40,643 nucleotides of DNA from contig JAVHXQ010000034.1 of assembly GCA_031119555.1 (NCBI GenBank), forward strand, positions 1 through 40,643. Direction: 5' to 3'. Shown here piece by piece: positions 32,520 through 40,643 of this stretch. Within the stretch, counting starts at the first letter, position 1; each line of letters starts with the position of its first letter. The notes under the pieces were generated by a model, which worked only from the letters and a program-made list of their open reading frames with translations, had not been told where the DNA came from and did no database searches. Made by a program: the position numbers and the translations under genes. The DNA comes from Candidatus Dactylopiibacterium sp. Lineage in GTDB: Bacteria > Pseudomonadota > Gammaproteobacteria > Burkholderiales > Rhodocyclaceae.

Positions 32520-33686
32520 TTAATCCTTGTGATCACGAATGATGGCGGCGATCAGCTGAACGATGCCTGCGACGAGCATGGACACGATCAGGAAGACCAC
32601 GAAGTTGTAGAGGCGGCGCGGCTGGAGCGGAAACTCCGGCAGCGTCGGGGCTTGCAGGACGGAAACTTTCTTGAGCAGGCGCAGGGCTTCGACCCGCCCC
32701 TTCTCGAGGGCGACGAGCGCGGTCTTGTAAACGGTGCCGGTGAATTCGGCTTCGGTCGTCAGGCGCTGGTACTCCTCGACCGTGCTGTTGAGCGTGTTCC
32801 CACCGGGGGCGGCCAGGCGGGATTTCTCGGCCTCGATCTGCTGTCGCACGGCGGCAATCTGCGCATCGAGTTCGCCCACCTTTGAGCTTTCCGGCATCAG
32901 GTAGGCCAGCAGGGCCGTGCGCCGCGTGTTGAGCTCGGCCATCTGGCCTTCGAGGCGGGCGGCGATGCTGGCCCGGGTTTCAACCTCTCCCTGCGGCGAC
33001 ACCAGCCCCTTGGCATTCTGGTAGCGCAACACCGCCTGACGTGCCGCGTTCGCGCGCGCGTTCATGACGGCCACTTGCTGCTCCAGGAACTGCACCTGTT
33101 CGCGTGCCAGGGTGTGGCCGAGCTCGTTCAGGTGGCGCTCGCCTTCCTCGACCATCGCGCGCGCAATGGCATGCGCCATGTCCGGCGTGTAGGCCTGGGC
33201 CTTGATGACCAGCACGCCGGCATACTCATCGAACTCCACGCTCACGCGCGAGAGGAAATAGCGGTGGAACTCTTCTATCGTTTCGGCGCCTTCACTGAGG
33301 CGAGAGAAAACGTCGGCGGAGTGTCCCGAGAAGTGCTTGCGCAGGTTCAACCGCGCATCGAGCTTGCGCAACAGACCCTCGGAGAGCAGGTAGTCGCGCA
33401 GGATCAGCTGATCGGCATGATTGGTGCTGCCCAGGCCGCTCAGCAGCCCGGCGAAATCCATGCTTTGCCCGCCGGCCAGATCCGTGCGCTGGACCAGCAC
33501 GCGCGCTTCGGAAATGTAGCGATCCGAAGCGATGAAGCCCCAGTACAGCCCCGCCAGCAGGTTGAGCACAAGAGCGAAACTGAACACGCGCCGGCGCAGC
33601 ATGGCCGGGACCAGCAGCTGGTTCGCCCAGTGCACGAAAGCCGCCGAAACGCGGCCGGGCAGGGATTGCTTGAGGATTTCGATCAT
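32520..33686 (-). CDS. kpsE: Capsule export inner-membrane adaptor KpsE (PCP-3 family)
   Basis: A 388-residue polysaccharide co-polymerase-type protein. One membrane helix lies near the N-terminus (about 33-53) and one near the C-terminus (about 360-384), preceded by a Pro-rich PEFPLQPRR, with a long helical, coiled-coil periplasmic region between them (REQVQFLEQQVAVMNARANA and neighbouring Gln/Glu-rich helices). This layout links the KpsMT transporter to KpsD. The start ATG overlaps the kpsT stop by four bases and the stop is four bases from the kpsD start. E. coli KpsE is 382 residues, almost the same. Confidence 0.95.
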   Translation of the reverse strand: MIEILKQSLPGRVSAAFVHWANQLLVPAMLRRRVFSFALVLNLLAGLYWGFIASDRYISEARVLVQRTDLAGGQSMDFAGLLSGLGSTNHADQLILRDYLLSEGLLRKLDARLNLRKHFSGHSADVFSRLSEGAETIEEFHRYFLSRVSVEFDEYAGVLVIKAQAYTPDMAHAIARAMVEEGERHLNELGHTLAREQVQFLEQQVAVMNARANAARQAVLRYQNAKGLVSPQGEVETRASIAARLEGQMAELNTRRTALLAYLMPESSKVGELDAQIAAVRQQIEAEKSRLAAPGGNTLNSTVEEYQRLTTEAEFTGTVYKTALVALEKGRVEALRLLKKVSVLQAPTLPEFPLQPRRLYNFVVFLIVSMLVAGIVQLIAAIIRDHKD

Positions 33687-34348
33687 TTCGGGATGGTTTC
33701 CTTATAAGCCCTGAGCGCGTCGTCGATGGCATCGAACCACTGGGCGCGCCCCTCGTGGAGCCAGATGCCCGCGCTGCAGAATTCCTTGAGCGTGCCCTCG
33801 CCGTGCGACACCATGATCAGGCTGCTGCGCCCGGTGAGGCTCTTGAACGCATCGGCCGCTTTCTTCTTGAAGGCGGCGTCGCCGGTCGACGTGACTTCGT
33901 CCGAGATATAGACGTCGAAATCGAAGGCCAGCGAAAGCGCGAACTGCAGGCGCGAGCGCATGCCGGACGAATAGGTCTTGACCGGCTCGTCGAAGTAGTC
34001 ACCAATTTCGGCGAAGGCCGCGATCTGGGCCACGCGCTCGTTGAGCTCGTTCTCATGGCCGTGGATGCGGCACACGAACTTGGCGTTCTGGCGCCCCGTG
34101 AGCGACCCCTGCAGGCCGCCCCCGAAACCCATCGGCCATGACACCCGGCAATGCCGCTCGATGCGGCCGCGATTGGGCATGTCCGTGCCCCCTATCAGCC
34201 GCAGCAGCGTGGACTTGCCCGCGCCATTGCGCCCCACGACGCCCACGCTGAGCCCCGGGGGAATGGTGAAGCTCACGCCCTGCAGCACCCACGGACCCTG
34301 GCCGTGGTCAGTGAGGTAGCGCTTGTGCACATCATCGACGACGATCAT
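33683..34348 (-). CDS. kpsT: Capsule ABC transporter ATP-binding subunit KpsT
   Basis: A 221-residue ATPase of the polysaccharide ABC-2 exporters. Walker A GRNGAGKST (39-47, Lys45), signature YSSGMRSRL (126-134), Walker B ending in YISDE with catalytic Glu151, and the switch His182 are all present, so it should be active. It lacks the C-terminal carbohydrate-binding extension of Wzt proteins, as expected for the group 2 capsule type in which the lipid-linker, not the chain end, is recognised. The ATG overlaps the kpsM stop by four bases (ATGA). Confidence 0.96.
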   Translation of the reverse strand: MIVVDDVHKRYLTDHGQGPWVLQGVSFTIPPGLSVGVVGRNGAGKSTLLRLIGGTDMPNRGRIERHCRVSWPMGFGGGLQGSLTGRQNAKFVCRIHGHENELNERVAQIAAFAEIGDYFDEPVKTYSSGMRSRLQFALSLAFDFDVYISDEVTSTGDAAFKKKAADAFKSLTGRSSLIMVSHGEGTLKEFCSAGIWLHEGRAQWFDAIDDALRAYKETIPK

Positions 34349-35244
34349 TGCTGCACCAGCCGTTCAGCGAAGCGCCGCTGCAGGACGAGCCCCATGAAAT
34401 TCATGCCGAGCGCCCACAGGAACAGGTAGCCGAGGTCGAACTCGGGAATGGCGTGGTAATAGGGCGTGAAGCCGAGCCGGACGGCTTCGAGGCCATGCAC
34501 GATGGGATTGAGCACGACCCAGTCGCGGTAGGGCTGGGGGATGGAGCTGACCGGCATGAACACGCCCGAGAGCAGGAACAGCGGCATCATCACGAAGCCC
34601 AGCAGCATGCTCATTTCGCTGATCAGGCTGGTCAGCACCGAGGTGATCAGCCCCCAGCCCAGCCCGATCAGCCAGAGACCCAGCACCCCGGCCGCGACCA
34701 TCAGAGGCGCGTCCGGCAGGATGTCGTGCCCCCACAGGCCCGCCGCGCCAAAAATGATGAGGCTGACGACCAGCATCAGGATGCCTTCCAGGACGCCGCG
34801 CACGATCACCGTATCCACCGGCTTGACCTGCCGATAGGCGAACAGCGCCATGTTGGCGTCGATCGCGTGTTCGAGCTGGTTGGCCGTGCGGCGGAAAATG
34901 AAGAAGGCGCACATCCCCGAGATGAGCCAGATCACGATGTCGATCCCGCCCATGGTCCGGGCGCGCAGCCCGGTAAAGATGGCCAGCATGTAGGAAATAT
35001 GGAACAGCGGTTCGGCCATCAGCCAGGCCCACGCCGCGCGCTTCGAGAACAGCCGCGTGAGGGCTTCGCGCAGCATGAGCGCCCGCCACACCGACAGGGT
35101 GACCGCGAGCGGCGAGCGGGCGGCCGCGTCGCCGCGGCGCAAACCGTGTTGCACTGGAATGTCTGGCCCGTGGCCTTCGGATACGCTGGACATCTTGTTG
35201 TTCTGTGCTTTCGTCGCACGGCGACGAAGCTTTCTGGCCCTCAT
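34345..35244 (-). CDS. kpsM: Capsule ABC transporter permease KpsM
   Basis: An ABC-2-type permease of up to 299 residues with about six membrane helices, beginning near RAWAWLMAEPLFHISYM. FLLSGVFMPVSSIPQPYRDW is the typical ABC-2 motif before the last helix pair. It exports lipid-linked capsule across the inner membrane with KpsT. Two starts compete. The ATG at 35244 has GGGGAG 5 nt upstream but adds a basic tail; the ATG at 35193 gives the more usual KpsM length (about 282 versus 258 in E. coli) but lacks a ribosome site and has a hairpin (35210-35228) just upstream. I prefer 35244. First gene of the long minus-strand capsule operon. Confidence 0.94.
   Translation of the reverse strand: MRARKLRRRATKAQNNKMSSVSEGHGPDIPVQHGLRRGDAAARSPLAVTLSVWRALMLREALTRLFSKRAAWAWLMAEPLFHISYMLAIFTGLRARTMGGIDIVIWLISGMCAFFIFRRTANQLEHAIDANMALFAYRQVKPVDTVIVRGVLEGILMLVVSLIIFGAAGLWGHDILPDAPLMVAAGVLGLWLIGLGWGLITSVLTSLISEMSMLLGFVMMPLFLLSGVFMPVSSIPQPYRDWVVLNPIVHGLEAVRLGFTPYYHAIPEFDLGYLFLWALGMNFMGLVLQRRFAERLVQQ
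35210..35228 (-). promoter_or_regulatory. Small perfect hairpin at the 5' end of kpsM
   Basis: TTCGTCGC (35210-35217) and GCGACGAA (35221-35228) form a perfect 8-bp stem with a 3-nt loop. In the mRNA it lies 16 nt inside the coding sequence for the start at 35244 and 17 nt before the ATG at 35193. It could affect which start is used or how efficiently translation begins; it may also be chance, since the codons spell a basic Arg-rich tail. Confidence 0.35.
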
Positions 35245-35779
35245 CCAGACTCCCCGCGAAGGGCCCCGGTCTGGGAGGGACTAGTTAGTTTAAGTCAGAC
35301 GGCATCGACAATCCGACGAACGCATTGCCGGCGGCATTTTGCCTCAGCTTACTCAGTCGGGATATAGCGGCCGGGATTAAACAACCAACCTTTGACCTGC
35401 CTCCAGAGGCCCATTCCAGAGAATCCGGGCCTGATTCCAGCCGTTCGGAACGCAGCGGACCGGGCGCTCCGAAACCCTGCGCAAGCACCGTCCGCAGGCG
35501 CTCTCATGCAGGCTGTCATGTGAATGTCAATCACATAAAAAAGCTATCAAGATGGACTCCCGGCAGCAGCTTCCGCGCGCGAGCGGGCTCCTGCATGCCC
35601 TGGGACGGATGTGGCAGCGGCGCAACGCGCCGCGCTCCAGGAATGACGATGGGGCCCGCTTCCGGCAGTCAGGCACGTTCAGGCAGCGCTACGGAATGAG
35701 GCACTCGCGGATAAGGCACTCACGCAGCGTCGCCCTGTTCACGCACACTGGAGCCTTCTGCGTCTGGTACCTTCCGCCC
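35245..35779. other. Divergent non-coding region between kpsM and exonuclease III
   Basis: A 535-bp gap that must hold the promoter of the capsule operon. On the minus strand TTGGTT, a 16-bp spacer and TATATC occur around 35361-35388, a plausible but weak promoter about 115 bp before kpsM. An A+T-rich patch with a perfect 6-bp dyad lies at 35518-35536. Nearer to the nuclease gene are a GC-rich stretch and a near-duplicate of AGGCACTC (about 35699 and 35718). No ops/JUMPstart GGCGGTAG element is seen. An open frame from 35552 joined to the nuclease is not convincing coding sequence. Confidence 0.6.
35518..35536. promoter_or_regulatory. CRP-like inverted repeat upstream of the capsule operon
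   Basis: ATGTGA (35518-35523) and TCACAT (35531-35536) form perfect 6-bp arms around a 7-nt spacer. This resembles the Crp/Fnr-family half-site TGTGA...TCACA, though the Crp spacer is normally 6 nt. On the minus strand the centre reads TTGACA, a consensus -35. It lies about 275 bp before kpsM, in the shared control region. Confidence 0.4.
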
Positions 35780-36547
35780 ATGAAAATCGCCACCTGGAAC
35801 GTGAACTCCCTCAAGGTCCGCCTGCCCCACCTGCTGGACTGGCTCGCGGCCGAAGCGCCGGACGTGGTGTGCCTGCAGGAGCTCAAGTGCGAGGACCGCG
35901 TGTTTCCGCACGCCGAGCTGGCGGCGGCGGGCTACCACGCGGTGTGCAACGGGCAGAAGACCTACAACGGCGTCGCGATCCTGTCGCGGCACGAGATCAC
36001 CGCGGTGCACCGCGACCTGCCCGCATTCGCCGACGACCAGAAGCGCGTGATCGCCGCCACCGTGGGCGGGGTGCGCATCGTCTGCGCGTATTTCGTGAAT
36101 GGTCAGGCCGTGGGCTCCGACAAGTACGCCTACAAGCTCGCATGGCTGGAAGCGCTCACGGCCTGGCTGGCGGACGAACTCTCGCGGCATCCGCGCCTCG
36201 TGCTCGCGGGTGACTTCAACATCGCCCCGGAAGATGCCGACGTGCATGCCGACTGGAAGGAGGCCATCCTCGTCTCGCCGCCCGAGCGCGCGGCCTTCCG
36301 CGCACTGCTGGGGCTGGGGCTGGCCGACGCGTTCCGCCTCTTCGCGCAGCCCGAGAAGATCTACACGTGGTGGGATTACCGCATGATGGCGTTCCGGCGC
36401 AATTTCGGCCTGCGCATCGACCACCTGCTGCTCTCGGCGCCGCTCGCGCCGCAAGCCACGCGCTGCTGGGTGGACAAGGCGCCGCGCAAGCTCGAACGCC
36501 CCTCCGACCACGCCCCCGTGCTCGTGGAACTGACCGACGCGGGCTGA
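35780..36547 (+). CDS. xthA: Exodeoxyribonuclease III (AP endonuclease)
   Basis: A 255-residue DNA repair enzyme that cuts at abasic sites and degrades 3' ends, cytoplasmic. The Exo III active site is complete: Asn7 in TWNVNSLK, Glu34 in LQELK, Tyr104 in VCAYF, Asp145 and Asn147 in GDFNIAP, RIDHLL (212-217), and Asp243-His244 in PSDHAPV. The ATG at 35780 gives the exact conserved start MKIATWN; the open frame runs 76 codons further upstream but reads as random Arg/Ser-rich sequence. It is a housekeeping gene that marks the edge of the capsule region. Confidence 0.97.
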   Translation: MKIATWNVNSLKVRLPHLLDWLAAEAPDVVCLQELKCEDRVFPHAELAAAGYHAVCNGQKTYNGVAILSRHEITAVHRDLPAFADDQKRVIAATVGGVRIVCAYFVNGQAVGSDKYAYKLAWLEALTAWLADELSRHPRLVLAGDFNIAPEDADVHADWKEAILVSPPERAAFRALLGLGLADAFRLFAQPEKIYTWWDYRMMAFRRNFGLRIDHLLLSAPLAPQATRCWVDKAPRKLERPSDHAPVLVELTDAG

Positions 36548-36571
36548 TGCCCCGCCCGCGCCGGCGCGTCG

Positions 36572-38179
36572 TCAGAAGCCGATCACGGTGGATTCCCGGG
36601 GCCAGCTCACGAGGTGGCGCACGCTGAGTTCCAGGCTCGCGCCGGGTGCCAGCGTGCGGGTCCAGGCCACGACGCCGCGCTGCCCCTGCCAATCCTGCTG
36701 GTCGGGCTGCGGCACAAGGCGCGACTCCACTTTCAGCGCGCTGTCGGTGCCCACGGGCGAGGGCTCGAGCACCGTGACCGGCATCGGGCGCGCGTGCTGG
36801 CTGGTGATCGTGTAGACGCTCGCCAGTTCGCGCTGGCGCCGCTGGCTCATGAAGCCCTCGTTGCCTTCCTGCGCGGGCTGGGCCTTCACGACGACGCGCA
36901 CGCGGTCGTCCTGACCGAAGGGCAGTTCGAAGCGCTCACCCTCCTGCGCGGCCCAGTGCGTGGCCCCCACGTAGGCGCCGTCGCGGTAGAGCTGGATCTC
37001 GCCGGGCAGCCACACGCCCTGCGGGCGCTCGGCGCTGGCCACGAGGAAGGCCGCGGCCGCCTCGCGCGGCACGATCTGCACGCGCACCTGCCCCGCCAGC
37101 GGCTGGCGCGCGAGCGACACCGTCACGCGGCGACCGTCGGACGGCAGCGAGATGCGCGCGGGAACGTCGAACTCGGTCGCGAACGCGGTCTGCACCTCAT
37201 TCACGTCGAACAGCGGCGGAGCGTCCGCGACCGCCGCGCTCTCGGCACGCATCATGGCGGCCGGCGCCGGCATCGCCTTGGCGAGCGCGCGCACCGGCGG
37301 CTCCGGCGGCCGCAGGCCTATCGTCCAGGTCTGCGGCTGCGGGCCGACCGGGGTATTGCGCGGCTGCCCCGTGGATAGCCGCAGCGCCACGTTGCTCCAG
37401 TCCTCGCCGCTGTTCTGGGCGATCAGCGCCTGGCGGTCGAGGTCGATGCGCCCGCTCGTCGAATCGAGCGTGGCGCGGTACACGGGCTGCCAGCCCGGCC
37501 CGTCGATCTGGTAGCTCAGGCGCACGTCGCCGGGCCGGTCCGCCGCGAGACTCAGCACGAGGCTGCGCGTGTCGCGGTGCGTGGCGGCAATGCGTTCGAG
37601 TTCGCGCGCGAGCACGGCGCGTTCCTTGTCGAGCGCGCGGCGCGCCTCGGCCACGCGCTGGATGCGCGCGAGCGCATCGCTGCCGCCGCTGCGTATTGCG
37701 GCCAGCGTGCCGGGCAGGTTCTGCGCGGCATTCGGCGTGCCGCCCTTGCCGATGTCGCGCAGGTAGCCTGTCACGAGCTCCGCCGACTGGCGCTCGATCT
37801 CGAGCCGCCCGATGCGGTCGTCGAGCGCGTCGAGCTGCGCTTCAAGCTCGGCCTGACGCGGGTTGGCGGCCTCGGCGCGGGCCACTTCGCGGACCGAGAA
37901 TTCGCCCAGGCGAACGCCGGCGTCGGCTTCGACGCGGATCGTGCGCACGTCGAAGCCGGCGGGCAGGCCGCTCACTTCCAGGCGCTTCGCGCCCGCCTCC
38001 ACGCGCGCGACGCGTTCGACGGTCGCGCTGCCCGGGTAGAGCGTGACACGGGTGATGCGCGTGGCCTGCTGCGCCAGCGCCGGCCACGCCGCGCACACCA
38101 GCAGGCAGCCCGCGAGCGGACGCAGGAGGCGACGGGAAAACCGGCGCGTGATCAGGGCCGGAACGGGTGAAACCTTCAT
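36572..38179 (-). CDS. Secreted DUF4139/DUF4140 (mucoidy-inhibitor-like) protein
   Basis: A 535-residue exported protein of unknown function. The signal peptide (hydrophobic core PLAGCLLVCAAWPALA, cleavage near AQQ) is followed by an N-terminal DUF4140-like domain starting ITRVTLYPGSATVERVARVE. Then come a helical coiled-coil stretch (about 105-175) and a C-terminal DUF4139 domain with LSYQIDGPGWQPVYRATLD and a VVAWTRTLAPGASLELSV ending. The start at 38179 is chosen because AAGGAG lies 6 nt upstream. It is convergent with exonuclease III (24 bp apart) and divergent from the heparinase-like gene. Some family members are named mucoidy inhibitor A, but no function is established and no link to the capsule is shown here. 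Confidence 0.9.
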   Translation of the reverse strand: MKVSPVPALITRRFSRRLLRPLAGCLLVCAAWPALAQQATRITRVTLYPGSATVERVARVEAGAKRLEVSGLPAGFDVRTIRVEADAGVRLGEFSVREVARAEAANPRQAELEAQLDALDDRIGRLEIERQSAELVTGYLRDIGKGGTPNAAQNLPGTLAAIRSGGSDALARIQRVAEARRALDKERAVLARELERIAATHRDTRSLVLSLAADRPGDVRLSYQIDGPGWQPVYRATLDSTSGRIDLDRQALIAQNSGEDWSNVALRLSTGQPRNTPVGPQPQTWTIGLRPPEPPVRALAKAMPAPAAMMRAESAAVADAPPLFDVNEVQTAFATEFDVPARISLPSDGRRVTVSLARQPLAGQVRVQIVPREAAAAFLVASAERPQGVWLPGEIQLYRDGAYVGATHWAAQEGERFELPFGQDDRVRVVVKAQPAQEGNEGFMSQRRQRELASVYTITSQHARPMPVTVLEPSPVGTDSALKVESRLVPQPDQQDWQGQRGVVAWTRTLAPGASLELSVRHLVSWPRESTVIGF

Positions 38180-38301
38180 GAGCATCTCCTTCGCATCGGG
38201 CACGGCACCCAGGGTGACAGACTGTTCTTGCCGCGATCGGTTCAGGGCGCCACACTCGCACACCTGATCGCATCCCGCCACCCTGGTCACTTCCGCACGT
38301 C

Positions 38302-40643
38302 ATGCACCTTCCCGCCGTCCGTCCGCGCTTCACCAGCCTGCGCCTGGTCTGTCTGCTGCTGTGGCTGCCCATGGCGGCCTCCGCGGCCTCCGCCGAAACC
38401 GACATCGTGGCCGCGCGCGCCGCCGAGCTCAGCGCGCGCATCCCGCCCGCGCATCCGCGCCTGCTCGTGCGAGCGGCCGAACTGCCGGCGCTGCGCCGTT
38501 TCGTGAGTGATGCCCTGCCGGCGCTGCCGGAGGGCGCGAAGCTCGCGAGCTTCGCCATTCCCGCCACGACCGACGCCGCGCTGATTGCGCAGCCCGAGGC
38601 CGTCAGCAACGGCACGCCCGAGGGCGCGCGGCGCTGGCGCGAAGGCTATCAGGCCGCCAGCGCGGCGGGCGTGATGGCGCAACGCCACGCCTTCGCCTGG
38701 CTGCTCACGCAGGACCCCGCGCAAGGCCGCGCCGCCGCGCGCGCGCTGCTGCACCTGGCAAGCTGGAAGATCGACGCCGCCACCTATCGCGCCAACGACG
38801 AGCTGTTCATCCAGCACCTGCGGCCGATGATCTTCGCCTACGACTGGGCCGCCGACGCCCTGAGCGACGCCGAACGCGCCACGGTGCGCCGCGCGCTCGG
38901 CGAACGGCTCACCCTGCTCGCCGGGCGCATCCAGCCCAAGTTCAGCCTGCTGACCGCGACGCCGCCCGACAACTCGCTGAGCCATCCGATGCGTTTCATC
39001 TCGACGCTGGGCCAGGGCGGGCTCGCGCTGCTGCACGAGGTTCCCGAGGCGGCGGGCTGGCTCGCCTGGAGCTACGAGTACTACCTGCGCCAGTTCCCGG
39101 TCTGGGGCGGCCCCGCGGGCGGCTGGGCAGAGGGCCTGGATTACTGGAGCACCGGCATCACCCAGCACCAGCGCTTTCTGGAGGGCATGGCCCAGCTTGG
39201 CTTCGACGCACCGCTGGCGCGCCCCTTCTGGCGCAACACGCCCTACTTCGCGATCTACGGCCTGATGCCCTACGGCGGCTCATCCTTCGGCGACCTGACG
39301 AACATCATCCGCCCCTCGGGCAGCACCGCGCTGATCCTCGAGAAAGCCGCGGTACTGGGTCACGACCCCTACCCGCTGGCCTTCGCGCAGGCCCTGCGCC
39401 AGAAGCCGCCCACGGGCGACAGCTATTACACCTATGGCGCGCTCGACGCGCTGCTCACACGCTGGCGCACCGTACAGGCGCAGCTGCCCGCCGCCTCGCT
39501 GGCGGACCTGCCGCAGAGCCGCTACTTCGACGACATCGGCGTGGTCGCCATGCATTCAGCATTGGGCGACGCGGCGCGCGACATCATGTTCGCGCTGCGC
39601 GCCAGCCCGCAGGGCTCGGCCAGCCACGGCTTCGCCGACCAGAACAGCTTCGTGCTCAATGCCTTCGGCGAACCCCTGGCGATCAACTCGGGTTACCGCG
39701 AGTTCTACGGCAGCGCGCACCACGTGGGCTGGACGCGTCAGACGCGCGCCAAGAACGCCGTGCTGTTCGGCGGCGAGGGCCAGCGCATCCGCGACGCCTC
39801 GGCCACCGGGCGCATCACGCGCTTTGCCGATGGCAAGCGCTTCAGTTTCGCCAGCGGCGACGCGCAAGCCGCCTACGCGCCGCACGCCACGCAGGCGCTG
39901 CGCCATGCCTTCTTCGTGAACCGCCGCTACGTGGTGCTGCTCGACGAAGCCGCCGCGCCCGCGCCAGTGCGCTTCCAGTGGTTGCTCCATGCGCGTGGCG
40001 AGATGCAGCTCGCCCCGGCGACGGGCGAAATCGTGCAGCGCCAGGGCGACGCCCGCCTGACCGCGCGCCTGCTGCAGCCGGCGGCCACGGCGCTGAGCTT
40101 CAGCCAGACATCCGCGTTCGACCCGCCCGTGCAGGAAAGCATGCGCCGCCGCATGCCCGACGAGTGGCACGCGCGCGTCGAGACGCGCGCCGAGGCCACG
40201 GCGGTGGAGTTCCTGAGCCTGCTCTACCCCTGGCACGCGGGCGATCCGGCCGGCGCCCCCGCGAGCACGCCGCTGCCCGCCAGCGAAGGCCATGCGCTGC
40301 GCGTCGGCGACGACACCGTGCTGATCGCGCGCGAGGCCGCGCGGCGGGTGCGCACGCCGGAATGGACTTTCGATGGCATGGCCGCGAGCCTGACGCCGCA
40401 AGACCGGGCGCTCGACTACGCACTCGTGGACGCCACGCGCATCGCGGGTGCCTTCCTGCTGGAAGCCAGCGCGCCGCTGTCCGCCGAAGGCCACGCCGAT
40501 GCGCGCGTCTTCACGCTCGCCGCGACGCTCGCGGCACCCGCCACGCTGACGCTGCGGCCGGCCTTCGCGGTGCGCGAGGTGCGTGGCGCCGCGCACTGGG
40601 CGACCGCGCCCGGCGGCGGGGTGCGCGTCACGCTGCCCGCGGG
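38302..40643 (+). CDS. Heparinase II/III-like (DUF4962) polysaccharide lyase family protein, 3' end beyond window
   Basis: At least 780 residues, open to the window edge. A signal peptide (LRLVCLLLWLPMAASAASA) points to export. Residues about 40-400 form an alpha/alpha-toroid domain with RPMIFAYDWAADALSD, DNSLSH (223-228) and GGWAEGLDYW (273-282). Around 434-460 begins the beta-sandwich domain typical of heparinase II/III-type lyases, with SHGFADQNSF (441-450), where His442 and neighbouring polar residues correspond to the metal/substrate site. Such lyases cleave uronic-acid-containing polysaccharides such as alginate or heparin-like chains. The ATG at 38302 gives the signal peptide start, but no good ribosome site is seen. 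Whether it degrades this strain's own capsule or foreign glycans is unknown. Confidence 0.88.
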   Translation, partial: MHLPAVRPRFTSLRLVCLLLWLPMAASAASAETDIVAARAAELSARIPPAHPRLLVRAAELPALRRFVSDALPALPEGAKLASFAIPATTDAALIAQPEAVSNGTPEGARRWREGYQAASAAGVMAQRHAFAWLLTQDPAQGRAAARALLHLASWKIDAATYRANDELFIQHLRPMIFAYDWAADALSDAERATVRRALGERLTLLAGRIQPKFSLLTATPPDNSLSHPMRFISTLGQGGLALLHEVPEAAGWLAWSYEYYLRQFPVWGGPAGGWAEGLDYWSTGITQHQRFLEGMAQLGFDAPLARPFWRNTPYFAIYGLMPYGGSSFGDLTNIIRPSGSTALILEKAAVLGHDPYPLAFAQALRQKPPTGDSYYTYGALDALLTRWRTVQAQLPAASLADLPQSRYFDDIGVVAMHSALGDAARDIMFALRASPQGSASHGFADQNSFVLNAFGEPLAINSGYREFYGSAHHVGWTRQTRAKNAVLFGGEGQRIRDASATGRITRFADGKRFSFASGDAQAAYAPHATQALRHAFFVNRRYVVLLDEAAAPAPVRFQWLLHARGEMQLAPATGEIVQRQGDARLTARLLQPAATALSFSQTSAFDPPVQESMRRRMPDEWHARVETRAEATAVEFLSLLYPWHAGDPAGAPASTPLPASEGHALRVGDDTVLIAREAARRVRTPEWTFDGMAASLTPQDRALDYALVDATRIAGAFLLEASAPLSAEGHADARVFTLAATLAAPATLTLRPAFAVREVRGAAHWATAPGGGVRVTLPA

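Noticed and set aside
35245-35551. JUMPstart/ops element before the capsule operon
   Set aside because: No GGCGGTAG core found on either strand in the control region.
35552-35779. N-terminal extension of exonuclease III
   Set aside because: The conserved Exo III start MKIATWN lies at 35780 and the 76 upstream codons read as random Arg/Ser-rich sequence.
1-40643. CRISPR arrays, tRNAs, rRNAs, insertion sequences or phage genes
   Set aside because: No regularly spaced repeats, cloverleaf-like sequences, transposase or integrase motifs were recognised on reading both strands.

Overview
The window looks like a stretch of chromosome from a high-GC Gram-negative bacterium, most likely a betaproteobacterium (Rhodocyclales or Burkholderiales). 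This rests on dense GC-rich coding, a CadR/PbrR-type metal regulator, KpsD/E/M/T/C/S capsule genes and alpha/beta-proteobacterial-style promoters. No rRNA, tRNA, integrase or transposase is visible, so the genus is a guess.

Layout. (1) 0.1-3.0 kb: a Zn/Cd/Pb-exporting P-type ATPase (-) and its divergent MerR-family regulator (+), with a textbook 19-bp-spacer metal promoter between them. (2) 3.2-12.1 kb: a 2491-residue highly reducing iterative type I polyketide/fatty-acid synthase, translationally coupled to an alpha-oxoamine synthase. (3) 12.1-16.3 kb (-): a KpsS-like protein, a short-chain dehydrogenase, a membrane sulfatase-fold transferase and a GNAT acyltransferase, converging on the oxoamine synthase at a shared TGATCA. 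(4) 16.3-17.0 kb: non-coding spacer. (5) 17.0-19.1 kb (-): kpsC, whose start is knocked out of frame by one base. (6) 19.4-20.3 kb (+): a lone glycosyltransferase. (7) 20.3-35.2 kb (-): a long capsule operon read as kpsM-kpsT-kpsE-kpsD, two large GT2 enzymes, a GT4 enzyme, a sulfotransferase/AlgX-like fusion, a CMP-acylneuraminate synthetase-like gene, a second AlgX-like protein and an SGNH lipoprotein. The first eight genes overlap or nearly touch. (8) 35.8-40.6 kb: exonuclease III (+), a DUF4139 secreted protein (-) and a heparinase II/III-like protein (+) cut by the window edge.

How it fits together. Regions 2-7 form an ABC-transporter-dependent (group 2 type) capsule locus. The glycosyltransferases build the chain, the AlgX-like and sulfotransferase modules probably decorate it with acyl and sulfate groups, KpsC/KpsS make the poly-Kdo linker, and KpsM/T/E/D export it. 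The PKS, oxoamine synthase, dehydrogenase, sulfatase-fold protein and KpsS homologue match the gene content of the rkpA/rkpGHIJ lipid module of Sinorhizobium. Adding the GNAT gene gives every step expected for a sphingoid/ceramide-like lipid: chain synthesis, decarboxylative release with an amino acid, ketone reduction, N-acylation and head-group transfer. I infer that this capsule may be anchored on a PKS-made amino lipid; that is the most interesting hypothesis in the window.

A distinctly A+T-richer segment (about 22.6-25.3 kb) carrying the synthetase-like gene and the sulfotransferase fusion looks like a later acquisition within the operon.
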